A stretch of 49,913 bases of DNA, from positions 1 through 49,913 of the forward strand of contig JAADII010000018.1 in assembly GCA_013151415.1 (NCBI GenBank), given 5' to 3'. The translations under genes and the position numbers were made by a program. The stretch comes from Chloroflexota bacterium (GTDB lineage Bacteria > Chloroflexota > Anaerolineae > J102). This document shows positions 1 to 8,899 of this stretch, piece by piece. Position 1 is the stretch's first letter, and every line of letters starts with the position of its first letter. The notes below the pieces were generated by a model. The model saw nothing but the letters and a program-made list of their open reading frames with translations. It was not told where the DNA came from and searched no databases.

Positions 1-1
1 T

Positions 2-1561
2 TTCTTGTTCCTTATCCTTGATGCGCCGCTCGCCCGCCATCATCAGCCCAAGCTCTTCGATGGTCACTTCGTCGCTGTTCACCACGCCCATGATCTCGCC
101 GCCAAAGAGCACCATAATGCGATCCGAAAGCGCCTTCACTTCGTCCAGGTCTTCGGAAATCAGCAGCGTGGCCAGACCCTCGGCCCGTTGTTCCAGAAGC
201 CGTTCATGAATGTATTCGGTCGCGCCGATGTCCACCCCGCGCGTGGGTTGCGCGGCGATGAGGACCCTCGGGCGACGCGCCAGCTCGCGCGCCAGAATGA
301 GCTTTTGAATATTCCCGCCCGATAGGCTCTTGGTCGGGGTTTCGAGAGAGGGGGTGCGTATGTCGAATTGGGAAACCAACGCTTGCGCATGGGTTCGGAT
401 GGCCTTGAAATCGAGGAAAATGCCCCGACTAAAGGGAGGGCGAACATGATCTTGCAAAATGAGATTTTCCGCCACATTGAAATCCTTGATAACGCCATCG
501 TGCATGCGCTCTTCGGGAATATAGGAAAGCCCAATTTCATACATCTCCAACGGCGGCGTGCGGGTTACATCTCGGTCTTCCAAAAAGATGCGCCCTTCGC
601 TCACCTCTTGCAAACCGACAATGGCCTCGGCCAAAGCGCGTTGCCCGTTGCCCGACACCCCAGCCACGCCCAAAATCTCACCGCTTCGCACCTCGAAACT
701 CACGTTCTTGAGACGCGTATGACCGGCCTTGCCCACCGTGCTCACATTTTCCAGACGCAATCGCACCTCGCCCGGTTCGCGTGGGGCGCGCGTGCGTTCA
801 AAAGCCACTTCTCTACCCACCATCATGTTGGCCAACTCGCGTTTGGTCACTTCGTGGGTTGGACGCGTGCCAATCACGCGACCATCGCGCAAAACGGTGA
901 CGCGATCGGTTAGGGCGAAAATCTCATCCAATTTGTGCGAGATGAAAATAAGCGCATGGCCCTGTGCAGCCATTTTCTTGAATATCTGAAAAATATCCTC
1001 CACCTCTTGCGGCGTCAACACGGCGGTGGGTTCGTCCAGGATAAGCAGGGCCGCGCCCCGGTACAAAGCCTTGATAATCTCCACGCGTTGGCGCTCACCC
1101 ACCGACAGCTCGGAAATTAGAGCCTCTGGCTCCACCTGCAATCCATACTGAGCCGTCAGATCGCGAATGCGACTCGACACTACATCGAGATCAAGACGCG
1201 GCTCGCGGCTTGATCTCAACCCCAAAGCCACATTTTCGGCCACGGTCAGCGTATCCACCAACATGAAGTGTTGATGGATCATGCCAATGCCATGACGGAT
1301 GGCGTCGGTGGGCGAATGGATTTCAACCGGCCGACCGTCGATGTAGATTTCGCCTTCATCCGGCTGGTACAGCCCATAGAGAATTTTCATCAACGTGCTT
1401 TTGCCCGCGCCGTTTTCGCCCAACAAGGCATGAATCTCGCCTGAACAGACGTCAAAATCAACGCGATCATTGGCCAGCACGCCGGGAAAACGCTTGACAA
1501 TGCCGCGCATCTCCAGCGACTCGATGCGGGGAAGACCGGAGGGAAGCAGGTTGTCTGTCAT
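2..1561 (-). CDS. BMP-linked (nucleoside-type) ABC transporter ATP-binding protein, C-terminus cut by window
   Basis: Cytoplasmic ATPase of an importer; it carries two fused nucleotide-binding domains. Domain 1 has a full Walker A (GENGAGKST, residues about 48-56), an LSVGE signature and the Walker B stretch LLILDEPT. Domain 2 has a degenerate Walker A region (GVSGNGQRA, no GKS/T), an LSGGN signature and [10 protein letters not shown] in place of a classical Walker B, which is usual for the second half of the NupO/YufO/RbsA type. Start ATG at 1561 reads MTDNLL. The frame is open for 520 codons to the left window edge, so only the last few residues should be missing. It lies 153 bp downstream of the binding lipoprotein, across a strong intercistronic hairpin, and completes the operon with the two permeases. 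Substrate (purine nucleoside or related) is inferred from the family. Confidence 0.95.
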   Translation of the reverse strand, partial: MTDNLLPSGLPRIESLEMRGIVKRFPGVLANDRVDFDVCSGEIHALLGENGAGKSTLMKILYGLYQPDEGEIYIDGRPVEIHSPTDAIRHGIGMIHQHFMLVDTLTVAENVALGLRSSREPRLDLDVVSSRIRDLTAQYGLQVEPEALISELSVGERQRVEIIKALYRGAALLILDEPTAVLTPQEVEDIFQIFKKMAAQGHALIFISHKLDEIFALTDRVTVLRDGRVIGTRPTHEVTKRELANMMVGREVAFERTRAPREPGEVRLRLENVSTVGKAGHTRLKNVSFEVRSGEILGVAGVSGNGQRALAEAIVGLQEVSEGRIFLEDRDVTRTPPLEMYEIGLSYIPEERMHDGVIKDFNVAENLILQDHVRPPFSRGIFLDFKAIRTHAQALVSQFDIRTPSLETPTKSLSGGNIQKLILARELARRPRVLIAAQPTRGVDIGATEYIHERLLEQRAEGLATLLISEDLDEVKALSDRIMVLFGGEIMGVVNSDEVTIEELGLMMAGERRIKDKEQE

Positions 1562-1660
1562 AGGGATGGCTAGGAGGCGGAGATTGGGGGTGGGATTGGC
1601 TCTTTTGAAGAGAAATCGCGAGATTCCGCGAGTTTTGGGGCGGGCTTCCATGCTACCACA

Positions 1661-1702
1661 GACGATGGACGATGGGGTTGGCCACCTCCATCGTCCATCG
1701 TC
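1661..1702. repeat. 15-bp perfect inverted repeat between binding protein and ATPase genes
   Basis: GACGATGGACGATGG (1661-1675) pairs perfectly with CCATCGTCCATCGTC (1688-1702), leaving a 12-nt loop. It lies in the gap between the lipoprotein stop (1715) and the ATPase start (1561), so the minus-strand mRNA would contain it. No T-tract follows on the minus strand, so an mRNA-stabilising or processing hairpin fits better than a terminator. The same GACGATGG/CCATCGTC word recurs near 18.05 kb and 20.08 kb. Confidence 0.8.
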
Positions 1703-1714
1703 CGCTCATTGCTT

Positions 1715-3778
1715 TTAGCGCGGCTCCGGTTCGATGACGATGGAGCCATCGATGATGCCTTGCACAGCGGCTTCCGCGGCCTGGATGACATCTTCGGGCA
1801 AGTTTTCGTGATAGATCATCTTCTGCCCGCCGTTGGCCAGGGTGAGCTGCAACACTTCGCCGCCCAATTTGCCAGCCTGATGATCGGTGATCATCTTCAG
1901 CAAGGCCGGCCGCCAGTCGTAGAGCGCGGTGGCCATGACCACATCCGGGGCCAGGGGGGTTTGGTCGGCCTGGATGCCCAGCCAGGGCACGCCTTTTTCT
2001 TTGGCCACGCCGATCGCGCCCGCCACCTGCTGGGCCGAGCCCGCCAACACGTCGGCGCCAGCCTGGATATGGGTGTTGGCGGCCTCCGCGGCCAGGGCCG
2101 TATCGCCAAAGGAGCCGGTGAAAGATACATTCACCTGGATGTCGGGGTCAACCGCGTGGACGCCAGCGACAAAACCATCCACATGCAGTTTGGCGTCGCC
2201 TGCATCCACCGGACCCACCAGGCCCACAATGCGGGACTGGGTGAGATGCGCCGCAATCACGCCCAACACATAACCGCCCTGGTCCGCGCGAGGCTCGTAG
2301 GCGAAGACGTTGGTCACGCCTTCCTCCGCGCCGGTGTTGGTGGTGGTGCCCCAGGCGAAACTTGTGTCGGGGAAATCGGGCGCGAGCTCGAATAGCGACG
2401 TGCCGTATTGGGCGCCATGCGCAATAACCAGATTGTATCCCTCGGCCGCGTAGTCGCGAATGGCTGCGGCCGCGTCGGTCACGTTCCACATGTTTTCGGT
2501 GTAGGCGATCTCGATCACATCTTCGCCATAGTGCTCTTGCAACGCTTTGAGCGAATCAAAGATGGACTGGCTCCAGGCGAGATCGCTGATGGTGCTGGGC
2601 AAGACGACCGCGATGCGGATGGGCGCGATTTCGGGGTATTCCATTCCGGTTTCGGTCTTCGGGGCCGGGGGCGTCACCTGCTCGCCCCCGATAATGGCCA
2701 TGACATCCAGTTCACCCGCGACGATTTGCTTCTCCACTTCCTTACCCGCGGCCACGGCCTCTTCGGAGAGACCGTCGCGATAATCCATATATAGGCCGCC
2801 GTTGGCCAGGGTGAGTGCATAAGCCGCGCCGCCGTTTTGGCCGGCCTCGCGCTTGGCCAGCATATCGGCAAGCACGCCTTCCCAATCATACAATTGTGAG
2901 GCGACGACGATCTCGGGTGCAAGCGGGCTTTGGTCGGATTGCGTCCCCAGCCACAAAACGCCCTTTTCCTTAGCGACGCCAATCGCACCCACCACCTGCT
3001 GAGCCGAGCCGGTGAGCACGTCGGCGCCAGCCTGGATATGGGTGTTGGCGGCCTCCGCGGCCAGGGCGGTGTCGCCAAAGGAGCCGGTGTAAGAAATGTT
3101 CACCTGAATATCGGGCTTGGCGTACCTGGCTCCCGCTTCGAAACCGTCGATATACAGCTTGGCGTCACCGGCCTCCACCGGCCCCACCACGCCAAGAACA
3201 TTGCTCTTGCTCATATGCGCGGCCAGCACGCCATTGACAAATCCGCCTTCCTCTGCGCGAGCTTCATACGCGAAGATGTTGGTCAGGCCCTGCTCTTCGC
3301 CGGTGTCGGTCGCCGTGCCCCAGGCAAAGCTCGTGTCGGGAAAATCGGGGGCAATTTCAAACAGCGAAGTGCCATACTGCGTGCCATGGGCAATGACCAA
3401 ATCATAACCTTCGGAAGCGTAGTCGCGAATAGCGGCGGCTGCATCGGTCACGTTCCACATGTTTTCGGTGTAGGCGATCTCCATCGCCTCGGGACCGCCG
3501 CGCTTGGCCTGCAAACGCACCAGCGCGTCGTAGATGGCCTGGCTCCAGGCCATATCGGTCACGGTGCTGGGCAACACAATGGCCACGCGAATTTTTTCGG
3601 TCGTTGGGGCTTTGGCCTCGGCCTTCGTGGGCTCGGCCGCGGGCGCCTGAGTCGCGGGTTGGGTGGGCTCGGCGGCCTTGGCTTCGGGCGCGCTGGTTGG
3701 CTCGGCGCCGCCGCCACACGCGGCCACCAATGCGACCAAAGCGATAAGCAACGCAAGCAATAGCAATCGTTTTTGCAT
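1715..3778 (-). CDS. BMP/PnrA-family substrate-binding lipoprotein with two tandem binding domains
   Basis: Surface or periplasmic substrate-binding component of the ABC importer. Start ATG at 3778 is chosen because GAGGAG sits about 8 nt upstream and it gives a clean lipoprotein signal (MQKR, Leu/Ala core, lipobox VAAC with Cys21). Residues 22-62 are an Ala/Pro/Thr/Glu linker. Two complete BMP domains follow (about 63-375 and 387-687), each opening with an IR-AIVLPST-type strand and sharing YTENMWNVTDAAAAIRDYA and SFAWGT blocks. Usual family members have one domain of about 330-360 residues, so 687 residues is a full internal duplication. The DNA halves share an identical 51-bp stretch (2048-2098 and 3017-3067), which suggests a fairly recent duplication or gene conversion. 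Ligand is inferred to be a nucleoside or similar. Confidence 0.95.
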   Translation of the reverse strand: MQKRLLLLALLIALVALVAACGGGAEPTSAPEAKAAEPTQPATQAPAAEPTKAEAKAPTTEKIRVAIVLPSTVTDMAWSQAIYDALVRLQAKRGGPEAMEIAYTENMWNVTDAAAAIRDYASEGYDLVIAHGTQYGTSLFEIAPDFPDTSFAWGTATDTGEEQGLTNIFAYEARAEEGGFVNGVLAAHMSKSNVLGVVGPVEAGDAKLYIDGFEAGARYAKPDIQVNISYTGSFGDTALAAEAANTHIQAGADVLTGSAQQVVGAIGVAKEKGVLWLGTQSDQSPLAPEIVVASQLYDWEGVLADMLAKREAGQNGGAAYALTLANGGLYMDYRDGLSEEAVAAGKEVEKQIVAGELDVMAIIGGEQVTPPAPKTETGMEYPEIAPIRIAVVLPSTISDLAWSQSIFDSLKALQEHYGEDVIEIAYTENMWNVTDAAAAIRDYAAEGYNLVIAHGAQYGTSLFELAPDFPDTSFAWGTTTNTGAEEGVTNVFAYEPRADQGGYVLGVIAAHLTQSRIVGLVGPVDAGDAKLHVDGFVAGVHAVDPDIQVNVSFTGSFGDTALAAEAANTHIQAGADVLAGSAQQVAGAIGVAKEKGVPWLGIQADQTPLAPDVVMATALYDWRPALLKMITDHQAGKLGGEVLQLTLANGGQKMIYHENLPEDVIQAAEAAVQGIIDGSIVIEPEPR

Positions 3779-3847
3779 GATTCTTCTCCTCATGGTGATG
3801 GGTGGAGCAAAAGTTGACAAGTGAATACGGAGATCAAGTGAGTTGTG

Positions 3848-3991
3848 GCTTGAAACTTGAGCGGCTTGCGATAGGAGGCGAAAGCATCGGCGTCTCGCTT
3901 GGCGCACCACCAGACGAAGATGGACGAAGCCAAACCTGGTCTACTTTGGTCTATCTATCGTGGTCGGCAAAAGATATGGCTCAAGTTTCAA
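3848..3991. repeat. Inverted repeat around a family-A intergenic repeat
   Basis: The 295-bp gap between permease and lipoprotein genes (3779-4073) has no gene. GCTTGAAACTTGAGC (3848-3862) is complementary to GCTCAAGTTTCAA (3979-3991). Between them, at about 3937-3970, are GGTCTA...TTGGTC words. The right arm and its flank (GGTCGGCAAAAGAT, GGCTCAAGTTTCAA) recur at 27391-27421. I see no convincing promoter in the gap. Confidence 0.6.
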
Positions 3992-4073
3992 AGGAGAAAG
4001 CGCTTAAGAGATAGCGTAGCCGCGGCGACGGTGAAGCCTCACCAACCCATTTTCCTATGCGCATCTTCGTCGT

Positions 4074-5024
4074 TTAATTTTCGCCGCGCGAAAAGGGTTT
4101 TGTCAGCGCGGCCGGTTGCGCCGCGCGACGGAAAGGCAAAGCCAGGGCGATAATGGTGAGCAAATATGGCAACATCACCGCGACGTCCGAAGGAATGTTC
4201 AAATCCAAAACCTGAACCCACAATTGAAGCGCGTTGACCGAGCTAAAAAGCAACGCGCCCACCAATACGCCCAGCGGGCTCCAGCTACCGAAATAGACCA
4301 ACGCCACCGCGATGAAACCCATGCCATTGGTCATGTTTTCTTGAAAAATATTGAGCAACGAGATGGAAAGGGACGCGCCCGCGACCCCGGCCAACATGGA
4401 GCCGAAAGTGACCGATGCGTAACGCACCGCGGCCACGCTCACGCCCAGCGAGTCGGCGGCTTCGGGATTTTGCCCCGCGGCGCGAATTTTTAGCCCCCAA
4501 GTCGTCTTGTTGAGCACCCAAAGCAGAATAGGAACCAGGGCGAACGCGCCGTAGGTGAGCAGGCTATGGCTAAAGAGCACCTTTCCCACAACGGGAACAT
4601 CGGCCAGACAAAAGCTATCGGTCAGGCAAAAACGAAGCTCGGAAAACCCTTGCACGCCCTCCACCGTGCCCAACATGGTCTTGAACAAAAGGCTGGAAAG
4701 CCCCAACCCAAACATATAGAGACCAATGCCGCTAATGCCTTGTTCGGCTTGAAACGTGATGCTCACCACAGACATCAACAAGCCCATGCCCATGCCCACC
4801 ACAATGGCCGCCAATAACCCCAACCACGGGTTTTCCGTTTTGAACACCACATAAAAACTGGAAAATGCGCCCATAAGCATGATGCCGTCCACGCCCAAAT
4901 TCAGCACGCCCGAACGTTGGGCGATGGTCTCGCCCAGGGCCGCGTAGAGATAGGGCGTGGCCAAGCGAATGCCGGAATGAATGATGCCCAAAAGAATGAC
5001 CGCTGCGGTCAGATTTTCACTCAT
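4074..5024 (-). CDS. ABC transporter permease (BPD_transp_2, NupQ/YufQ-like)
   Basis: Second membrane subunit of the BMP-type importer. Predicted 316 residues and strongly hydrophobic, with many membrane spans; motifs such as GETIAQRSGVLNLGVDGIMLMGA match the nucleoside/branched-chain permease family. The ATG at 5024 overlaps the TGA of the preceding permease (TGATG), the usual sign of translational coupling. A TTG one codon upstream (5027) is less likely. The family normally works as a heterodimer with the preceding permease and the double ATPase encoded at 2-1561. Confidence 0.93.
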   Translation of the reverse strand: MSENLTAAVILLGIIHSGIRLATPYLYAALGETIAQRSGVLNLGVDGIMLMGAFSSFYVVFKTENPWLGLLAAIVVGMGMGLLMSVVSITFQAEQGISGIGLYMFGLGLSSLLFKTMLGTVEGVQGFSELRFCLTDSFCLADVPVVGKVLFSHSLLTYGAFALVPILLWVLNKTTWGLKIRAAGQNPEAADSLGVSVAAVRYASVTFGSMLAGVAGASLSISLLNIFQENMTNGMGFIAVALVYFGSWSPLGVLVGALLFSSVNALQLWVQVLDLNIPSDVAVMLPYLLTIIALALPFRRAAQPAALTKPFSRGEN

Positions 5025-6253
5025 CAAGCAGCCTCCGAAGTGGTTGCGGGGGTGGCGGGCGCTTCTTGCTCATCCGACGGCGGCGCGGCCACCCGACGGT
5101 CTCGGCGTTTGCGCACAAAATAATCGGTGCTGATCACAAAAAGGACGACAAGGCCAAGGATGGCGCCAATCAGAGCCTGGGGCACTTGCATGGCCCGTTG
5201 CATTTTGTCGCCGCCCACCAACAAGCCGCCGAACAAGATCGACGAGGGAATGACGCCCAAAGGATGCAGATTGCCGAACAATGCGGCCACAATGCCCGTG
5301 AACCCATATCCGGCCGAGACCGAAGTCGGCTCGAACATGCGATGATGAAGGCCCAATATTTCCACCGCGCCGGCCAGCCCCGCAAACATGCCGCTCGATG
5401 TCATGGAAAGCACCAACATGCGCTCGACGCTGATGCCGGCGTAGCGGGAGGCGTGCCGGTTTAGCCCCACCGCGCGCACGCGATAGCCAATGGTGGTGCG
5501 CCAAAGAAAAATATAGACCAAAATCGCCATGATCACGGCAAAGAAAAAGCCAATGTGCAGACGCGTTGGCTCCACCAAAACGCCATACACCTGCGCCGCG
5601 AACCCTTCCAGCTCCAATTGTTTCGCGGTTTCGGTGAAGCCCAGCGCCTTGGCCACATCGGTGAAGCGCGGCAGATCCAACGATTTGACAAGACGAGCGG
5701 AGTGGGGAATGTTGGTTCCCGCGGCCAACTCGGCCGGATCGATCATCGGGCCTCGCAGCAAAAAATAACCAATCTGAATGGCGATGACATTCATCATGAT
5801 GGTGGTGAGGATCTCGTTCACATCGAGATAAGCTTTCAGCAGGCCCGGAATCGCGCCCCAAATCGCGCCCATCAACGCGCCGGCCATCAACCCCAGCACA
5901 ATCCCCACCACTCCGGGCGCTTTGTCGCCCATTTGAAGCCCAACAAATGTGGTGAACAAAGCGCCCACAATGAGCTGGCCCTCCGCCCCAATATTGATGG
6001 CGCCCCCGCGAAAAGCGATAACAATGCCCAAACCGACCAACATCAAAGGAATGGATTTGACCAATGTGTCGGCCAGCCCGTTCTTGTTGCCAAATGCGCC
6101 CAAAATCATGGCTCGATAGGCCTCGAGCGGACTAACCCCTTGCAAATATAGAATGACTGCGCCAACAAGAAACGCGGCCAACACCGCAACCAAAGGCAAT
6201 GCAATGTCGATCAGTTTGTCCAGAATTGAGCGATTGGCTCGTTGTTTGTCCAT
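5024..6253 (-). CDS. ABC transporter permease (BPD_transp_2, NupP/YufP-like)
   Basis: First membrane subunit of the importer, 409 residues with about ten hydrophobic segments. The FRGGAINIGAEGQLIVGAL block and GYRVRAVGLNRHASRYAGIS block are typical of BMP-associated permeases. Start ATG at 6253 is preceded closely by GGAGGAG. The C-terminus is a charged Ala/Pro/Glu tail. The gene follows the small lipoprotein by 45 bp and overlaps the next permease by its stop codon, so the order is lipoprotein, permease, permease, binding protein, ATPase. Confidence 0.93.
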   Translation of the reverse strand: MDKQRANRSILDKLIDIALPLVAVLAAFLVGAVILYLQGVSPLEAYRAMILGAFGNKNGLADTLVKSIPLMLVGLGIVIAFRGGAINIGAEGQLIVGALFTTFVGLQMGDKAPGVVGIVLGLMAGALMGAIWGAIPGLLKAYLDVNEILTTIMMNVIAIQIGYFLLRGPMIDPAELAAGTNIPHSARLVKSLDLPRFTDVAKALGFTETAKQLELEGFAAQVYGVLVEPTRLHIGFFFAVIMAILVYIFLWRTTIGYRVRAVGLNRHASRYAGISVERMLVLSMTSSGMFAGLAGAVEILGLHHRMFEPTSVSAGYGFTGIVAALFGNLHPLGVIPSSILFGGLLVGGDKMQRAMQVPQALIGAILGLVVLFVISTDYFVRKRRDRRVAAPPSDEQEAPATPATTSEAA

Positions 6254-6298
6254 GCTCCTCCTCGCTCCAAGAGAGAGCGCACTCGTGTTTTGGGCAAG

Positions 6299-6700
6299 TT
6301 AGTCTTTGTTCAAGCAGACCACTCCTCGTCCTCTGGCGTCGGTGTGGACCGCGTATTCCTGGCCCTTGACCTTCACCAATATCTTATAGCCGGGCGTGAT
6401 AACCTGAGCATACATGTAGCCGGGCTGCGGGCAACCCAACGATGAATCCGACCATTGGACTTCCTCGATCGCCATCACGGTGACCTCATCAGGGGAAACG
6501 CCCAGCTCCTCCGAGGCGATGGTCTGGGCCGCTTGCTCAATGGCCTCTATGTCTTTGGGGCCGGATTGTCCGGGAATGAGGTCTTGGGGCTTGAGAGGCG
6601 GCATGGTCGGGGTTGGGGTTGGGGTCGCGAGCGGCGCGCATGCGGTTATCAACAGCGCGACCGCCATCACGATGGGAACAAAGAGATGTTTTCGGTTCAT
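6299..6700 (-). CDS. Small secreted lipoprotein, function unknown
   Basis: 133 residues. The N-terminus is a lipoprotein signal (MNRKHLF, hydrophobic core, lipobox LITAC) followed by a Thr/Pro repeat linker, so the mature protein is anchored outside the membrane. The conserved-looking part (about 60-133) contains SDSSLGCPQPGYMYAQ and ends with a Cys in GVVC, so the two Cys may pair. No catalytic motif is recognised. It heads the importer operon and has its own promoter at 6844-6872. A link to transport is suggested only by position. Confidence 0.75.
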   Translation of the reverse strand: MNRKHLFVPIVMAVALLITACAPLATPTPTPTMPPLKPQDLIPGQSGPKDIEAIEQAAQTIASEELGVSPDEVTVMAIEEVQWSDSSLGCPQPGYMYAQVITPGYKILVKVKGQEYAVHTDARGRGVVCLNKD

Positions 6701-6806
6701 GATTTTGCGGTGGTGATGAGTTGACTCGACTTGATCAGGATTCAGAAAGGGGTCTTGCTCATAATCATAGACGTTGAGGACGCCCCCTAAGTTCCCCGAT
6801 CGCGTC

Positions 6807-6827
6807 GGGCCAATGAAGGCCCTTTTT
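6807..6827 (+). terminator. Small hairpin with T-tract reading on the plus strand
   Basis: GGGCC (6807-6811) pairs with GGCCC (6818-6822) across a 6-nt loop, followed by TTTTT (6823-6827). It looks like a weak rho-independent terminator for the plus strand, but the neighbouring genes are all on the minus strand. It may block antisense transcription or simply be a leader hairpin of the lipoprotein transcript. Confidence 0.3.
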
Positions 6828-6843
6828 CATGAAGGCCGCACAG

Positions 6844-6872
6844 ATTGTATCGCGTCCCCTCGAAAAGGACAA
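6844..6872 (-). promoter_or_regulatory. Sigma70-type promoter for the lipoprotein/importer operon
   Basis: On the minus strand TTGTCC (6872-6867), a 17-nt spacer and TACAAT (6849-6844) form a good promoter. Transcription would start near 6837, giving a leader of about 137 nt before the lipoprotein ATG at 6700. Confidence 0.65.
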
Positions 6873-6944
6873 GAGGGACGAATTCCAACAATCACCACCC
6901 GCGCCATCCTCGCTGTTTTTCCTTAACATTCAATCAGCCTTTGC

Positions 6945-7217
6945 TCAAAATAACAGGGAAAGCAAAAATCGTTCCAACAGGCTGAGCAAAATAAGCACAA
7001 TGATGGGCGAAAAATCCATTCCCCCCATGGGCGGAATGATTTGCCTGGCCGGGGCCAAAATGGGTTCGGTGATCTGATACAAAATCTCCATCAGGCGATA
7101 AACAACGGGATTCGAGGTATTGATTCGCACCCAACTCAGCAGAATGCGAATGATGATGGCCCACGTTAAAATGGTGAACAGCAGTTGAATGAATTGAGCG
7201 AGGAAAACGGTTGACAT
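6945..7217 (-). CDS. yggT: YggT-family small membrane protein
   Basis: 90 residues with two hydrophobic helices (about 3-28 and 70-88) separated by a loop containing PILAPARQIIPPMGGMDFSPIIV, the hallmark block of the YggT family. Members are linked to membrane or cell-division and osmotic functions in other bacteria, but their biochemistry is unclear. It starts 3 bp after the end of proC. The proC-yggT pairing is common in many bacteria and supports both calls. Confidence 0.9.
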   Translation of the reverse strand: MSTVFLAQFIQLLFTILTWAIIIRILLSWVRINTSNPVVYRLMEILYQITEPILAPARQIIPPMGGMDFSPIIVLILLSLLERFLLSLLF

Positions 7218-7220
7218 GGA

Positions 7221-8066
7221 TCAATCCTCATTGAGCAATTTGGCCTCGGACGCTTCGCCAAGCTCGACCGAACGACGATAAGCTGCGAACACGGCTTTGG
7301 AAAGGATAGTGCGAAACCCCCCTTTCTCCAGTTCATAAAGAGCGGCCGCAGACGTGCCTCCGGGCGAGGTGACCATATTTCGCAATGTGGCCGGATGACG
7401 ACCCAACTCTCGAACGACTTTGAGCGAACCTTCGATGGTTTGCAACACCATTTGTTCGGCCACATGACGCGAGAAGCCCATATGCACGCCCGCATCGATG
7501 AGCGCCTCGATAAAAAGGAATACATAGGCCGGGCCGGTGCCGCTGAGCGCAGTGGCCATATCCAGATAGCCCTCTTCCTCCACCCATATCTCTTCGCCCA
7601 ACGCTCGCAAGATCATTTGCGCCTGCTCGCGTTGTCGGCCGCTCACATGCGGAGACGATGTCCACACGGTCATGCCCGCGCCAAATTGGCCGGGCGTATT
7701 GGGCATGGCGCGCACCACAATCGCATGCTTGAGCCCATTGGCGATGGAACCGATGCGCACACCGGCCAAAATGGAAAGCACGAGGGCGTCAGGCCGCACA
7801 TCGAGATAGATCTCCTTCATAACCTTGGGCAACACCTGAGGCTTGATGCTCAGCACCAGAATGTCGGCCTCGCGAGCGACCTCGTGATTATTCGTGGTGA
7901 CGCGCACGCCATATTTCTCGTGCAGATAGCTCAGCCGCTCTTCACGCGGGTCAGACGAGAAGATAAATGAGGGCTCGACCAGGCTCTGGCCCAAGATGCC
8001 TTTGATCATGGCCTCGCCCATATTGCCAGAGCCGATAAATCCGATGGTGGTGTTTTCAAACATCAT
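7221..8066 (-). CDS. proC: Pyrroline-5-carboxylate reductase
   Basis: Cytoplasmic enzyme that makes proline from pyrroline-5-carboxylate with NAD(P)H. 281 residues, normal length. N-terminal dinucleotide fold with [14 protein letters not shown], and the C-terminal dimerisation/catalytic block [25 protein letters not shown] and [20 protein letters not shown], which are diagnostic for ProC. Two ATGs are adjacent (8066 and 8063) and neither has a strong ribosome site. It is followed by yggT; yggS is the next gene upstream. Confidence 0.96.
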   Translation of the reverse strand: MMFENTTIGFIGSGNMGEAMIKGILGQSLVEPSFIFSSDPREERLSYLHEKYGVRVTTNNHEVAREADILVLSIKPQVLPKVMKEIYLDVRPDALVLSILAGVRIGSIANGLKHAIVVRAMPNTPGQFGAGMTVWTSSPHVSGRQREQAQMILRALGEEIWVEEEGYLDMATALSGTGPAYVFLFIEALIDAGVHMGFSRHVAEQMVLQTIEGSLKVVRELGRHPATLRNMVTSPGGTSAAALYELEKGGFRTILSKAVFAAYRRSVELGEASEAKLLNED

Positions 8067-8146
8067 GAATGTTCTGAACCGTGGTGAGATCGAAAAAAGC
8101 GTTGCCAGGTGAAGAAACGATGAAGAAAGGGGCGCGAATCGATATT

Positions 8147-8869
8147 CTATCTTTGGCGCGGCCCGAAAATGGCGGAGCCGACGCGAATGATGGTCGCGCC
8201 CTCTTCGATGGCCACCTCGAAATCATGGCTCATGCCCATGCTCAGGTGCGACCAATCCGCCTGAGGATACGCCAGAGCGAGTTCATCGCGCAAACTCCGC
8301 AACGCCGCGAAAAAGGGGCGAGCCGCCTCGGGGTTGGGATCCAGCGGCGGGATGGTCATCAGACCGTGAATGCGAAGACCGGGCAGCGCCAATATCTCGG
8401 GCAGGACCTGACGAAGCTGATCCGCGGCGAACCCGTGCTTGCTGGCCTCGCCGCTAATATTCACTTCGAGCAGCGCGTCCAACGCCCGGCCATTGGCCTG
8501 AGCCAGATTGCTCAACTTGCGGGCGATTTTAAGCCGATCGATGCTGTGGATGAGCGCGGGGTGACAGGCATAGGCGATCTTCGCCTTTCGGCTTTGAATA
8601 GGGCCGATGAGATGAAGTCGGGGCGAGGGCGAACCGGCCGGCGTTGTTTGTTCGACGAACTTGGCATAGGCTTCTTCGGGTCGATTTTCACCAAAATCGA
8701 GATGTCCGGCCGCCAGCGCCGCGTCGATATAAGCGCGTGGGTGAGTCTTGGTTACGGCAACCAGGGTGATATGAGCGGGATCGCGACCCGCGCGACGCGC
8801 GGCGGCTTGCATCCGTTCGCGCACGCGTTGCAAGTTTTCGGCGATAGGCGGCAGAGATGGCGTTGTCAT
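8147..8869 (-). CDS. yggS: YggS/PROSC-family pyridoxal-phosphate homeostasis protein
   Basis: 240 residues, single TIM-barrel domain without the alanine-racemase C-terminal domain. [11 protein letters not shown] near residue 35-45 holds the lysine that binds PLP, and [10 protein letters not shown] and [28 protein letters not shown] are the family blocks. The protein buffers PLP and affects amino-acid pools rather than having a known reaction. It lies upstream of proC-yggT on the same strand, with an 80-bp gap, in the common yggS-proC-yggT arrangement. Confidence 0.95.
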   Translation of the reverse strand: MTTPSLPPIAENLQRVRERMQAAARRAGRDPAHITLVAVTKTHPRAYIDAALAAGHLDFGENRPEEAYAKFVEQTTPAGSPSPRLHLIGPIQSRKAKIAYACHPALIHSIDRLKIARKLSNLAQANGRALDALLEVNISGEASKHGFAADQLRQVLPEILALPGLRIHGLMTIPPLDPNPEAARPFFAALRSLRDELALAYPQADWSHLSMGMSHDFEVAIEEGATIIRVGSAIFGPRQR

Positions 8870-8899
8870 GGCGTTTTTTTCCGCAAGAGGGGATACGAT

